Of a stretch of 64,000 nucleotides of DNA, positions 47,771 through 58,269 are shown one piece after another. Position 1 is the first letter of the stretch. Every line of letters starts with the position of its first letter. This stretch comes from Lytechinus variegatus (Eukaryota > Echinodermata > Echinoidea > Temnopleuroida > Toxopneustidae). Position numbers and translations under genes: made by a program. The DNA is taken from the NCBI RefSeq assembly GCF_018143015.1, contig NC_054740.1, positions 44,321,180 through 44,385,179 of the forward strand, in the 5' to 3' direction. The notes beneath the pieces are model-generated. The model saw only the letters and a list, made by a program, of their open reading frames with translations, did not search any database and was not told where the DNA came from.

Positions 47771-47846
47771 GACTCGTATCATTGACCTTTTGACCTCTTT
47801 ATGACATGGATTTCACTATATTGTCATGATGATAATTTTACACACA

Positions 47847-47959
47847 CCGCGGACTATCGGACCCGCGGTCTATCGGGCCCGCGGTCTATCGGACCCGCGG
47901 TCTATCGCGGGCCCGCGGTCTATCGGACCCGCGGTCTATCGGACCCGCGGTCTATCGGG
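47847..47959 (-). repeat. 16-bp minisatellite, right arm of inverted pair
   Basis: About seven copies of ACCCGCGGTCTATCGG, inverted relative to 43121-43230, with one unit (GCGGGCCC) altered. Confidence 0.95.
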
Positions 47960-47994
47960 CTGTAACCATTACCAAAGAATCTGGACTGAGTCTG

Positions 47995-48335
47995 CCCGGG
48001 GGGGGGGGGGCACTCGACCAAAAAAGTGGTAGGGGTGTGCCGCGGGAGAGACAAAAAACGGGGGCCTTGGAGCAGGCTTATTGTTAAAAGGAGGGTCCAC
48101 GGAACTGGCTTCGCTACTACAATTATGTAAACGGGGGTCCTTGGAACGGATCGCCAGCGTGTGAGTTCGTGCGTATGCATCCCTATGGAACGGGCATCCG
48201 TGCATGATGCAGCTAGCGCGGCCTCCGCCGGGGCGCTCGCGCAGAGACGATGGTCGGACAGCGCTCTGCAGCAGATCAATGCGACCGGAATGGCGTAACG
48301 AAAAATATGCGAAGCTTTGGAGCGGATCTCTTTCT
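47995..48335. mobile_element. GC-rich element end, GCCCGGGGG-CACTCGACC
   Basis: Begins with a 14-base G run then CACTCGACC, is strikingly GC- and CpG-rich, and has recurring GG(G)TCC..GGAACGG phrases. Open on the minus strand for 119 and 136 codons in overlapping frames without any recognisable protein, which I attribute to composition. Only one end is visible. Confidence 0.45.
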
Positions 48336-49288
48336 TCTTTTTTCTCGTTAAGAATGAGTCTGAGGCCTCGTAGTTTCAAATGAAAAAGACCATTTTCTAA
48401 AGTGAATACTCAATTTATATCCTTTCTCTGCTATTTTATATTCAAGCGTATTCCAGTTGATATATGCCAGGCAGGAATGGATTACCGAGGCATCTTCGCA
48501 TTAATTAATTCAACAAAAACTCAGAACAATCGATTGGGGTGATGAATTCAAAAGAAAAATAGAGACTGTGGATAAATCACCAAGATTTATTTCAATTTAT
48601 TTCATAAATTTAGTTCATTTATACCTCAGTAGGGACCAAGTCACATCTCCAAAACAACCAGATAACAATCAAAACTATCATGTTATCCCCCAATACATAC
48701 CATCGGTATATATTTGGAATCGGTTTGTTAAATGTGACTGTAGCATCTCAAAGCTGATGACCGAACAATTAATATTTAGACACGAGTCCGGCAAACAAAA
48801 TATAATCAAAATATAGCTTCTACGTTTCATAATTTATTAAACCACCCACACGTCCCGTGTGTTTAATGGTTGGTATCAATTGGGTCACCACAGTAACAAA
48901 AATTCAATGAGGCTTAACAAGACACAGATCACTTTGACAATGGTTAGTAACAATGCTTAAAGAGTGTTTCTTACTTATATCATAATTGTACATGATCTGG
49001 CAACCAATATTTTTTTTCTTATTTTGTTATTTGCATAATATGTAATTTTCAATACCTCATTATGAAAGATTTCTGCCTAATTGAGACAGAAAATCGTGTA
49101 CAACTCTTGAACGCACACACAGGTCACGGAGTGACCCTGAGTGCAAACAGCTGACTGTGTTACAACTTAGGGGTGATACATTTTCACAATAGGGGTGATC
49201 AAACTCACTGGAGGGACTTTAATTCACTTATAACAAAGAAATGTGTACTACAGTACTCCTGTTGAATGCTCTGATGAAAATTATATGA
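48336..49288. other. unassigned
   Basis: No repeat ends recognised. Open for 82 codons at 48568-48816 (+) without a recognisable product. Confidence 0.4.
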
Positions 49289-49459
49289 GTTTCACATTCA
49301 TTTGAACGGGAGGACAAGATTATTGTGTATATCGAGTGCATTATGCATAAATCATACTGCCATTGCGACCCCTGCCTGGCCGATGGTTCAGGCATGACAA
49401 TCCTGAGTGACGTAACCGATAGAGACCTCAAATGCCAGGAGAGCCTATTCGACAACTAA
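49289..49459 (+). CDS. candidate terminal coding exon, Cys-containing, unidentified
   Basis: An open frame of 56 codons ends in TAA at 49457, and AATAAA follows at 49542, a plausible polyadenylation signal. The protein includes REDKIIVYIEC, a C-x-C-x-x-C cluster (YCHCDPCLADG), then ILSDVTDRDLKCQESLFDN. Third codon positions are about two-thirds G or C, against an AT-rich background. The tail slightly resembles a leucine-rich-repeat C-terminal cap; this is weak. The acceptor is unclear: ACTACAG at 49247-49253 would enter in another frame. A minus-strand frame also spans it, so it could be a gene fragment or chance. Confidence 0.3.
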   Translation, partial: VSHSFEREDKIIVYIECIMHKSYCHCDPCLADGSGMTILSDVTDRDLKCQESLFDN

Positions 49460-50960
49460 CTTCATCTATAAAACACGTATTGAAGATAACATCCAATGGG
49501 GAAACGGCTTTCATTTTCATGAAATATACATTCCATTCTTCAATAAATCTTTCACCCCGTCGTTAACTGCCCATTCATTCTCGAGCAATGGGGGAATGAA
49601 TACAGAGTGTCTCAAAGTTTGTGTGAAAAAAGGTGCATTTTCCATAGAACTTCTGCCAAAAAGCAATGCGATAAGGGAAAGACTAGCCCCAAAACACGAA
49701 TAGATGAGTTAATCAAATGGGATGAATCATGAAAATCAGTGAAATATAGTTTCTCCTGTACTCATTACTGAATACGGACTTGATACAATTAATTTTCCCC
49801 CCTCTCCATCAACTTTTAAGAAAAAGGGTGCATATTTTCATAAAAATATCATGTGTTATATCGACGGACGCCCGTGCGTACGAGCAGGAGGAAGTCAAAT
49901 GTCTCGTATTTTTCATAATGTGACTCATAATTCTAAAATTTCCTTTTTTATGTTTCAATTGTTTTTGTTGATGTTATGTTTTGTGATTATTACCATTAAC
50001 CTCGTGTTGAACTGTTTATAAAATATGTTATTTGGTACACTATGTTTCCTCTATTCATTTAAATGTATATTATTTTCAATCTTTTGTAACTCGGCTTCAT
50101 GTAGTGATTCATATTTTGAACTGAATAAACAGAGTGATTAAAAATGTTTAGCAGTTATTTTTTATTCGAATTAGAGTAATTTATACTATCATATTTGAAT
50201 AGAAATGAAAATAAAAGTCTTTAATCGTGAATTAGAGCAATTGTTTAGCAGTTTAAAACCGGGAAACTTTTATTAAAATATTATCCTTGCTTATATTGGG
50301 ACTGTTATTGCAATTTTCTGGAAAACATAAACATGTGGACTGGTGGATCTGAAATGATTATGGACAGAAAAGAATAAAATCTTCAAATATAAAGAAATTC
50401 TCTCTTAGTTTTATTTTCCTGCTTATAAAAAGGCATATCCGCATATTTGATCTTGTTGGTACATCATCTCTATAAGGCCGCAGTGATGTATTAATAGATG
50501 ATAAAATTTTCTCTCTCGCTATTAAAAAATACCTTTGTGTAAAATCTTGGCGACAAAATGCTACGACTGCGCGCATGCCCTTAAAACATGAAAGATACTA
50601 CGTGCCCGAGCGGAAAACTACTTCAAACTAAACCACATTTCTACATAGTTAGAATGAAACAAACTATTGGTGGAATTTGATAATTTCACTTTTCCAGTCA
50701 GACACGTCATAAGCCTAAACGAAAAGTTAAGTTTGATAAGCGCATGCATTTTAATTGATTATGCACTACATAAGAACCAATTTATTATAAATCAGAGAAT
50801 CTGAACCATGGATTTTGATTCCGGGACGGAGTGAGAAGGAGGGGAAGGGGAGGGGGGGGGGGTTGGAGGTCCCTTCGACGAATTAAAAGATATAACGAAA
50901 TCGCCGCTAAGTGTCTAAACCACTTGCCCAAAATATTATTACGTCAAATAGATTCTGTAA
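49460..50960. other. unassigned
   Basis: AT-rich; AATAAA at about 50124; G-rich patch 50838-50862. No supported gene. Confidence 0.4.
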
Positions 50961-50974
50961 TGCTTATATAAAAC

Positions 50975-51190
50975 AAGTGGAATGCCTCTGGCGGTCTCAC
51001 CTGCATCACGCAATTCAATATAGCAGCAGTGCTGACTTTGAAAACTACATAACTCGCACAAGATGTTCAGTAATACTTGGTTACTCTTATTTCCATGTCT
51101 CATGAAATATACCAATACACTTACAGAGATATGATGGTATAATTCAACAAATACACCCAATGTGGCCAAAGTTCATTGACCTTATCTGGC
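50975..51190 (-). mobile_element. GTCTCACC-family element, truncated copy 3
   Basis: The reverse complement matches the right end of the copies at 520 and 6212 (AACAAGTGGAATGCCTCTGG, GTCTCACCTGCATCACG, GCAGTGCTGACTTTGAAAAC). It stops after about 215 bases. Confidence 0.8.
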
Positions 51191-51223
51191 CGATCTGGAT
51201 TTAACTTAAATCCTTGGAATTTA

Positions 51224-51489
51224 GAGTGTTCAAAAACATAGAAAATATATTGTCAAAATTCCTTCATGATAAAGAGCAACCGAACAGTCTTTGTCGAAAA
51301 TTTGTGAATCAGAACATCAGTCATGTCAGTTTCGTCCTGGATGATTCTGGAAAAACGACATATTCGATTTTTTTTCGTCAGCTCCGAAACTTACGAAACT
51401 GTTGTTTTGATTCACCAATTATCTACAAAGACCTCCCAGCAGCTCTTTGTCATTTGATGGGCATTACCAATATATCAACTTCTCCTTGA
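51224..51489 (+). CDS. candidate coding exon, unidentified
   Basis: After a possible acceptor (GGAATTTAG) an open frame of about 87 codons runs to TGA at 51487. It reads VFKNIENILSKFLHDKEQ, then HVSFVLDDSGKTTYSIFF and KDLPAALCHLMGI. The composition is protein-like, with no low complexity and no ATG near its start. I do not recognise the family. It lies between a truncated repeat and a LINE fragment, so a decayed transposon protein is as likely as a host exon. Confidence 0.3.
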
Positions 51490-51773
51490 TTCCGTTCATC
51501 GTAGCAGTGTGAAACTCTCTAATGTCTGCGCCAGAAGACGGACGGAAGTGGGATATACAACTCTCTTGAATTATATATCAGAATTATAGTGCAAGGTGTT
51601 TAAGTGCATAAATGGCATTCTCAGAGGAAGAACAGAATCAGTAAAATAATGGATATAATCTAATAATAGGGACATTTTGGTATTGATTTTGCTTCTTTCT
51701 CCCTCTATCTCTCTCAGTTTTCTTGCAGCTGTAAAAACAAACAAGTTGCAAACTTGAGAATTCAGGGAGGGAG

Positions 51774-51791
51774 GGAGGGGGGGGGGGGGGC
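51774..51791. repeat. poly-G tract
   Basis: GGGAGGGAGGG leading into about 17 G. Confidence 0.9.
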
Positions 51792-51837
51792 CAACATTAT
51801 TGTTGATATTCAGAAGGGGGAGTGCTTTGCTTTAATA

Positions 51838-52279
51838 CAACGTCTATTCGACTATGCGGCTTGGTAAGGTAGTCTGGGTGTGACGGATAAAAATAAGTTA
51901 AGAATAATTCAGAATAAGATTGTAAGATTCATGTAACGTTTTAGGCCCAAGAACACACGTTGAATGTAATGAACATGAAAAAGCAGGATTAATCCATCTA
52001 CGTCAAACATCTAAATAACTAGTAATGCATGTGTATAGAATGCTCTATTCAGATACATTAGACCGTTACATAGCCGAAAATTTCACCCGTTTCCCAAATA
52101 TCCACGGGTACGATATTAGTTATAGTAATTTTGATTTTGTATTACCAAATCGCAAAGGTCATATAGGGAGCTTTTTTCAGTGGCATCCATTTCTTCAAAT
52201 GTCTTGCTAATAAAGTTAAAAATGTTTTCAAAATTCTTCACTTTAAGAGTGCGTTAAAGAAATACCTTAACTGGAATCT
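51838..52279 (+). pseudogene. LINE reverse-transcriptase C-terminal remnant
   Basis: The first frame gives QRLFDYAAW, a stop, then GSLGVTDKNKLRIIQNKIVRF. The frame shifts near 51935 to VLGPRTHVECNEHEKAGLI...HVYRMLYSDTLDRYIAENF and NIHGYDISYSNFDFVLP, and a further shift near 52195 gives NKVKNVFKILHFKSALKKYL. The order of (F/L)DY, LQ.IQNK.VR, EK.GL, H.YRML, Y....SN..LP and FKS.LKKYL is the usual C-terminal end of non-LTR retrotransposon reverse transcriptases (CR1/L2/Rex group by appearance). At least two frameshifts and two stops make it a dead, 5'-truncated copy. Confidence 0.8.
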
Positions 52280-52743
52280 ACGGAGCCTTTAGAGTGCCAT
52301 CGACTTGACGACTTGGCGAGATACTTTATCTAGCCATGTCGACATAATAACCTTATTATGTCGACATGGCGAGATACGTTATTTCGTCAAGCCGACTTAT
52401 AAAACGCTATATGTCAACATAGCGAGATGCTGTATCTTGCCAAGTTGACTTATAAAACGATATATGTCAACATAGCGAGATATTTTATCTTGCCAATACG
52501 ACTTATAAAACATTACATGTCGACATGTCAAGATATGAAGTGTCCAAGTCCAAATATATCGCCAAGTTGACATATAACTTTTTATAGGTCGACTTGGCAA
52601 GATAAAATATCTCGCCATGTTAACATATAACTTTTTATAAGTCAACATGGCGAGATAACGTATCTTGCCATGTCGACATGTAACTTTTTTATGTCGACTT
52701 GGCGAGATACTTTATCTCGCCAAGTCGTCAAGTCGATTCCGTA
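52279..52743. mobile_element. palindrome-rich MITE inserted in the LINE
   Basis: Ends TACGGA...TCCGTA. The inner ends ATCGACTTGACGACTTGG and CCAAGTCGTCAAGTCGAT are perfect inverted repeats; between are at least four TGGCGAGATA/TATCTCGCCA dyads and TATAAAACG-type spacers. The flanks GGAATC (52273-52278 and 52744-52749, or 9 bases if TAC is included) look like the target duplication. It sits right after the LINE frame KKYLNW. Confidence 0.85.
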
Positions 52744-52752
52744 GGAATCTAC

Positions 52753-53160
52753 TTGAGAATAGTATTCCCAGTAAAAAAAAACACACACACACACATTTTG
52801 TACAATGTTGGTTTTCGATGTTGTAGATAACTTAGGGTGCGTTAAAATATAATCTTATATCTAATAAAGTATATAATTGTTCTTTGCTTCAGGCTTTTGC
52901 AAATTAATTAATTAATGGATATGCAACCTTTTAACCATGTTCTTGTACTTGTCGTAGACAATACACTTTGTTGTTATAATAATGTTTTCATATTACAATA
53001 GTACCCCATCGAAAACAATGCCTTCGGGCCTTCATGAGTTATCCTGTAGGGTATTCTTGGCATGTATATCTTGTGATATTCTTGACGAATGACATCAAGC
53101 AATCAATCAATTTGAAAATAACGGACAAGGAAAATATATTACAACAATCTGTATGACAGC
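52753..53160. other. unassigned, with short (CA)n
   Basis: AAAAAAAAACACACACACAC at about 52776-52796, then AT-rich sequence, possibly LINE 3' UTR at the start. Confidence 0.4.
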
Positions 53161-53164
53161 ATTA

Positions 53165-53295
53165 GGGACGTCTCCCGGCCCCCCCCCCCCCCGAACGAGT
53201 CCCAACATCTGACGACCTTCGACCTTTTTTTTGCTTAACATATTTTTTTCTGGTACGAAATGAATGTTCTCTATTTGCGGTAGAACGCCACTGTA
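53165..53295. mobile_element. poly-C / ACGCCACTG repeat fragment
   Basis: A C run at 53180, GAACGAGTCCCAACATCTGAC, GACCTTTTTTTTGCTTAAC and a terminal GTAGAACGCCACTG, in the same order as 13828-14060. Confidence 0.5.
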
Positions 53296-53635
53296 TGGCA
53301 GTAATGGTTATTTATTAGTTGTTAATTATCATTCATCAGGGGATCTCCCCCCCCCAAGTATGATGTACTAATAAGAAATAGGTTTAGAGAGAAGGGAAGG
53401 GGGTTGTTGTTGGAAAAAAAAGAGAGCGTAGAAGATGTAAATTGAGAGCTTTATAGATGTCGGTTTAGGGCAAAGGGACGAGAATAGAAGGGGAGGGAGG
53501 CCGCGGGTTGGAGTAAGTTTAAGGAGGCTGTAGGGGCGTATCTAGCTTTTTTTCCAAGGTTCCAATGGGAATGACCAGAAGGATCGTCACACACGAGCCG
53601 CGAAGCGACGAGCCGATTTTTATTTCTATTTTCAG

Positions 53636-54122
53636 GGGCGGATCTAACTTTCGAAAAAAGAAATATTTATAAAGAACACGAAGTGAATAAGTACTTCATA
53701 AATCAAATAATGTGAGCCCGCAGCGTCAGCTGAAAATTTTCAGAGGGATTCAGATCACAAAACGAGACATTTCTCTATAGCACTTCTTTTTAAATCAAAC
53801 GAAATTTCGAAAGGTCAATGTCCGAGCTGAAATATGTTTTGTATTTTTACTTCAAACCCGGATATTTTACGTTTCATTTCAGCCTATTGAACAAGATCTG
53901 CAATGCAAGCGCAAGAGAAAAATTCACATAGTGCCATGAAAGTTTTTTTTTTCCAATTCTTCCCCTCACATGTTTTATTCACTCATTTTTCTCCTATTTT
54001 TATCTTTCCTTTTTCTTCTACTTTCCTCCTATATTTCCCCCTTCTTCCCCCTTTATTTTTAACTTGGCAGCACAAGAGGGGGGGGGGGGTGTTAAACCCC
54101 CTTCCCCCATAGATCCGCCACT
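53636..54122 (+). mobile_element. GGATC-type element with one GC core
   Basis: AGGGGCGGATCTAACTTTCG at the left, TAGATCCGCCACTG at the right, a degenerate GC core (GAGCCCGCAGCGTCAGC) at 53714, a C/T-rich stretch and a G run at 54077. A diverged short relative of the array elements. Confidence 0.55.
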
Positions 54123-55226
54123 GGGCAGAGAGGGAGGGGAGGGTGGAGTCATGATTATAGTCGAACTTGTCGATGCTTATCGAACCACCCTTCTCATTGA
54201 TTTTCCTTTGTTTTCTGTTCTTTAACTGATTACGTCTTAGATGGAATTCGCTACACAGTCCTTATTGATTTTACAAACCGTCTTTTGTAATAAAACCTAT
54301 ACGGTTCAGTATGAGTTCAGATGACAGTCTTTTGTAAAAATCAATTTGGGTTTTCACTAACTACAGAAATGGTCTTAAAATAAGCGCTATAGCTGTATTA
54401 TCAAGTTAATACTACTCTATATGCAATTCATTTTCTGAACACAGTTTGATTTTTTTTTGTTCATAAATTTGCCATTATTACCATGGGCCCGGGTATGGTT
54501 ATCAAAGTGGTGGTGGCGGCCGGGAGGCTAAATGATTTTTTTCCTACATTTCTTCCCGGCGTCAGAATCAGGTTTATTTCGTCAAAGACTGCACATTTTT
54601 ATAAACACGAATCTACAAGTTATAGGCAGTTGGCGGCAATGCGCCAGCATGGGGGTAATCATTGTGCTTACAATGGCAAGGTTGTTGGTTCGAGTCCCAA
54701 TAGGCAATGACTTAATGAAATATTTCTACTTTTTCAAATATTATTGAACAATAAACAAGCCAAAGTCTTGTATAACCTAATTCAAAGCGGATTCAAAGAC
54801 TCCATTACCATGAATACGGCTTATCTCTGATACTTATCTTCTGATATACGGAGAGATAAAAAGGCCGAAAGGTTTAAAGATTTAAGAAGGTGAAATGAAT
54901 GACTGACTGAATACATCATGAATAATCGTTGATCAATGTGTTTGACAAACTACCCATGATTTAGGTTTGTTCGGTCAGGATTGAGGTTTACTGTCTTAAC
55001 ACGAACCCCTTGACAATTAATAACTGAATGAACTTAAGTCCCGCTAAAGAAAGGGGGCATGGATCAATACTTTTCTTGTACCGTTATATACGTAGATGTT
55101 ACACTGAGGTTAAAGCCAGTTTCTTATTAAACATGTTAAGTACTGAAACACTTGAAGGCGATTTTTAATGTGCAAGTCGATCACGCAACATAAATTACAG
55201 TTGGAACAACTATAGTTGATGATTGT
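54123..55226. other. unassigned
   Basis: A lone pol III B-box-like GGTTCGAGTCCC at 54692 has no matching A box. No gene supported. Confidence 0.4.
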
Positions 55227-55409
55227 CTACGATATCGCTTCTACGCGGTAGCTGCCTTTTGTTTCCGACATCCTTAAATATCGGGACCCTCCTTCGAAAA
55301 GGTCATTTGAGACACTTCTAATTGTTTGCGTTGGAAACTCCCGCCTGAACATCGATTGAGACGTGTGATTACATTGTGACACATTGACTACAGAGAGTAA
55401 TATAATCAT
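55227..55409 (-). CDS. candidate secreted-peptide ORF, divergent
   Basis: From an ATG at 55407-55409 the minus strand is open for 60 codons to TAG. It opens with MIILLSVVNVSQC, a hydrophobic stretch ending in Ser-x-Cys, followed by a hydrophilic NHTSQSMFRREFP with an N-glycosylation sequon and a dibasic RR. If translated it could be a small secreted peptide. The n-region lacks a positive charge, and no donor or polyadenylation signal was found, so it may equally be promoter DNA of the neighbour. Confidence 0.25.
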   Translation of the reverse strand: MIILLSVVNVSQCNHTSQSMFRREFPTQTIRSVSNDLFEGGSRYLRMSETKGSYRVEAIS

Positions 55410-55516
55410 ATACCAATTCAGTCTCACCACAAGCTAGTCAATTATTCTAGTTTAGGAATGAACTATTGCAATCATTAATATAGGAAGAGTTAGCATTCTA
55501 AACATCGAACCCGACG

Positions 55517-55611
55517 ATGAAATACGGAGGGGTGACGTATGTCTTCTTATTCCTCGTCGTTGTGCCCCTGATCGAACAATGCCAAGCAGCTTCGAAATCA
55601 AACGATGACGA
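55517..55611 (+). CDS. probable first exon of a secreted protein
   Basis: ATG at 55517 has A at -3. It is followed by MKYGGVTYVFLFLVVV and PLIEQCQA-ASKSNDD: a basic n-region (Lys2), a hydrophobic core of about 12 residues and an AxA-like cleavage site (Q-C-Q-A/A-S), a textbook signal peptide. The sequence then meets a strong donor, GA/GTAAGTAT, at 55612; read through, a stop would follow at once. The exon is 95 bases and leaves two bases of a codon. The next exon is not certain: one option is 55699-55789, after TCTGTCATTTAG, which would add HRIISGVETTMVRHIDN and end SPY-stop, giving a ~61-residue precursor with an 87-base intron. Otherwise the rest lies further downstream. Confidence 0.6.
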
Positions 55612-55789
55612 GTAAGTATCTGAGTCATTTTATTTCACTGGTGAATACATTTTGTAGGCTTATAAGCAAAAAATTCCCCCAATCGCTCTGTCATTTAGAC
55701 ATCGGATAATTTCTGGAGTGGAGACAACGATGGTTCGACACATAGACAATACTTTCGAACCTATCGGACTTCACTGGAGTCCATACTAA

Positions 55790-57590
55790 TGTAGGCGCCT
55801 CATTCACGTTCATGCTAAATCTTAGCATACTGAAGATATATCATTAATACATGAGATATGACATTTATTTTCCGATTTATGTCAGTATTGGGCAAAAGTT
55901 AAATGAATATAATAAGATAATAATGATGAGTGTTGCTTGTATAGAACACATATTATACCAACATGATCAAGAATGTTTCTAGGCTCCTACAGCTTAATGT
56001 ATGTCTGGTATATGGAGATGAAATAAAAATAACATTCCCAAAGATATTTAATTTGAATTAAGATTGATTGTATATCGTTAAGTTTACATGGCACTGTAAA
56101 AGTGACATCTATCATGCATCTAATTATATTGATATGAAACAAAGACAATGTGCGAGCTCATCTGAAAAAAAAATTGGAGATGATTATAATATTTTATTTA
56201 TAAAATATTGGTTCGTTTATCATATTCATTCAAAAATTGTTAACATGAATATGGTGTGAAACAGAAGATAATCATGGGGTGAAGGGGATAAGTTTAAATA
56301 AAAATGAAAAGATTTAGTATTGCTTGGCACTCGCATATTTTGTGAGGGGGATGGAAGGGGATTTATTAAAACTTCTTCAACAGGATAAAACATTGATGAA
56401 TGGTATGAAAATAAAACATAATGGTTCTGTATGAATAGGAAATCAAATACACAAATTGAAAAGTAAGATTCTGCAAAATAGTAATAATTTACAACACAAC
56501 AAAAGCCAAGAAAGTAATTACAAAAAAATAAGATCACAAGGACTAAAACAAACAAAAGTGAACAAACAGTAAGATTTAGCTTAGTGTGAGATAAAGGCGT
56601 GAGGTGAAAAGAAAGAGAATTTATACATCGAGGTTCGTATGATATAATGAAAACAATTGGTATTCTTTCTTTGACTTTACCAACGTGGGTATCTGGAATT
56701 ACTGAGGAATTGAGAAGAGAGAAATAGAGGGGACAGAAAGGGAGAGAGAGGGGGTGAGGATGGAGGGGGGGGGGCGTTTAAACTAGTTTATACAAATGCT
56801 CATGCTGCTTTCATTCTGGCAGCATTATACATTATCAAACAAAGACTGAATATGTACTAATAAGAAAAATAAATCAAACCTCAATAAATGTAAATATGAT
56901 AAAATAATGTAGAGTATGAAAGAATAGGCATTTAAAAGGTACTACCACTCATAGTAACACTGGCAGTAAAACCAGTCACTTGCCCAACTTTTCATTTATT
57001 TTGAAGATGTGAGAAGCCTAAAACAATAAAGACACACATGAATTCGCCAAGAATTTCCTGTTAAAAGTAACGTAAGTGAGGAGATTCTCATCTTTACCTT
57101 GCTACAATTGGACCATCCTAACACACTAATGAAAAAGTAATAACTCACTACCATAAAATGTTTTATCTTTGAACATGATAAATAGAGGGGAAAACTTCCA
57201 CATACCCTATACTGTTGTGCAAGGGTGACAAAATGAAAACTAGGAATCAAAAGAGTTTCTGAAAAGGACCCGAAATCATTCATCAAATTACTTCCAAAGT
57301 TGGCATACTAATTAATCACACGATTATGAAGGAGAACGAATGTAACAACAGAATTTCAGAATTGGTGGGTAATTTGGACATACATCAAATAAACAAAATT
57401 TGCGTCTTTACCAAAAACTATAAAGAATAGTACATTGTGTTTTCTTGGAACATCTAATTATGCACAGTATGAACATATAGAAGAAAGTATAACCCTAAAA
57501 GAAAATATTGCAATCCGAAACTGATCAAAACCACTCTTGGTGGCCTCTAATACAAATCATATATTTGGTTGCAAAGCCTGGTCACGTGAC
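55790..57590. other. intronic or intergenic, nothing recognised
   Basis: AT-rich sequence with a GA-rich patch at 56700-56775. Frames of about 100 codons on the minus strand are composition artefacts. Confidence 0.45.
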
Positions 57591-57616
57591 ATTACATACT
57601 ATCAAGATCACGTGAC
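57591..57616. promoter_or_regulatory. pair of TCACGTGAC E-boxes
   Basis: GTCACGTGAC at 57591-57600 and TCACGTGAC at 57608-57616; a third copy is at 59406. TCACGTGA is the known MiT/TFE and USF-type palindrome. No gene start is identified here. Confidence 0.3.
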
Positions 57617-57864
57617 AGAGTATAACATGAATTATAGGGTATCCCGCTATGTTTGATAGCTTATTCATGCCTTATTACATCGAAACGTTTAATAATGGGG
57701 AAGGTTGGATTCCTTAGTGGACGGGTAAGGGACCCCCCCCCCCCCGTATAGAAATGTGGAAACTTTGTGACTTGGCTTTCTTTGAAGTAACGAGCTGTAG
57801 CATTCATAAATACCGTCAAGATATAACAGTCTTGTATTTTTATTTGTCACCACAACCACCGGCA

Positions 57865-58215
57865 TCACATCACCATTATCCATTTATCCTCATCACTATT
57901 ATCACCATCATTATCATCATCATCATCCTCAAGACGACGACCACCACTAACATCACCACCATCATCATCATCATCGTCATCATCATAGTCATCATCATCT
58001 TCATCACCATCACCGTCATCATCATCATCCTCATCATCTTCATCATTATCATCATCATCATCATCACCATCATCATCATCATAATCATCATCATCATCAC
58101 CACCATCATCATCATCACCATCGTCATCATCATTATCATCATCATCATCATCATCACCACCATCATCATCTTCTTCTTCCTTTTCTTCATCCTTACCACC
58201 ACCTCCACCACAATA
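57865..58215 (+). repeat. (CAT)n / (CAC)n array, ~350 bp
   Basis: Imperfect ATC trinucleotides with interruptions, open in several frames on both strands as poly-Ile, poly-Met or poly-His. Non-coding. Confidence 0.95.
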
Positions 58216-58269
58216 CTTTTGTAATAATCATTTTTCACGACCATTTTATCGCTTAGAAAGGGATGGTGA

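Larger units (their letters stand above)
43121..47959. mobile_element. composite bounded by inverted minisatellites
   Basis: The two arms (43121-43230 and 47847-47959) are inverted, start and end with the same CCCGATAGACC, and both have the ATAGTCCGC variant as the innermost unit, which supports common origin as the ends of one foldback-type element of 4.84 kb. No target duplication is evident. The interior holds several other nested elements. Confidence 0.55.

Noticed and set aside
47920-48379. Overlapping minus-strand ORFs of 119 and 136 codons
   Set aside because: GC-rich element end; two frames open at once, no recognisable motif, Pro/Arg-rich by composition.
54640-54715. Possible tRNA gene (GGTTCGAGTCCC, hairpin CATTG..CAATG)
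   Set aside because: A B box without an A box or acceptor pairing.
56226-57286. Minus-strand ORFs of 96-109 codons
   Set aside because: AT-rich hydrophobic translations without start context, splice sites or a family match.
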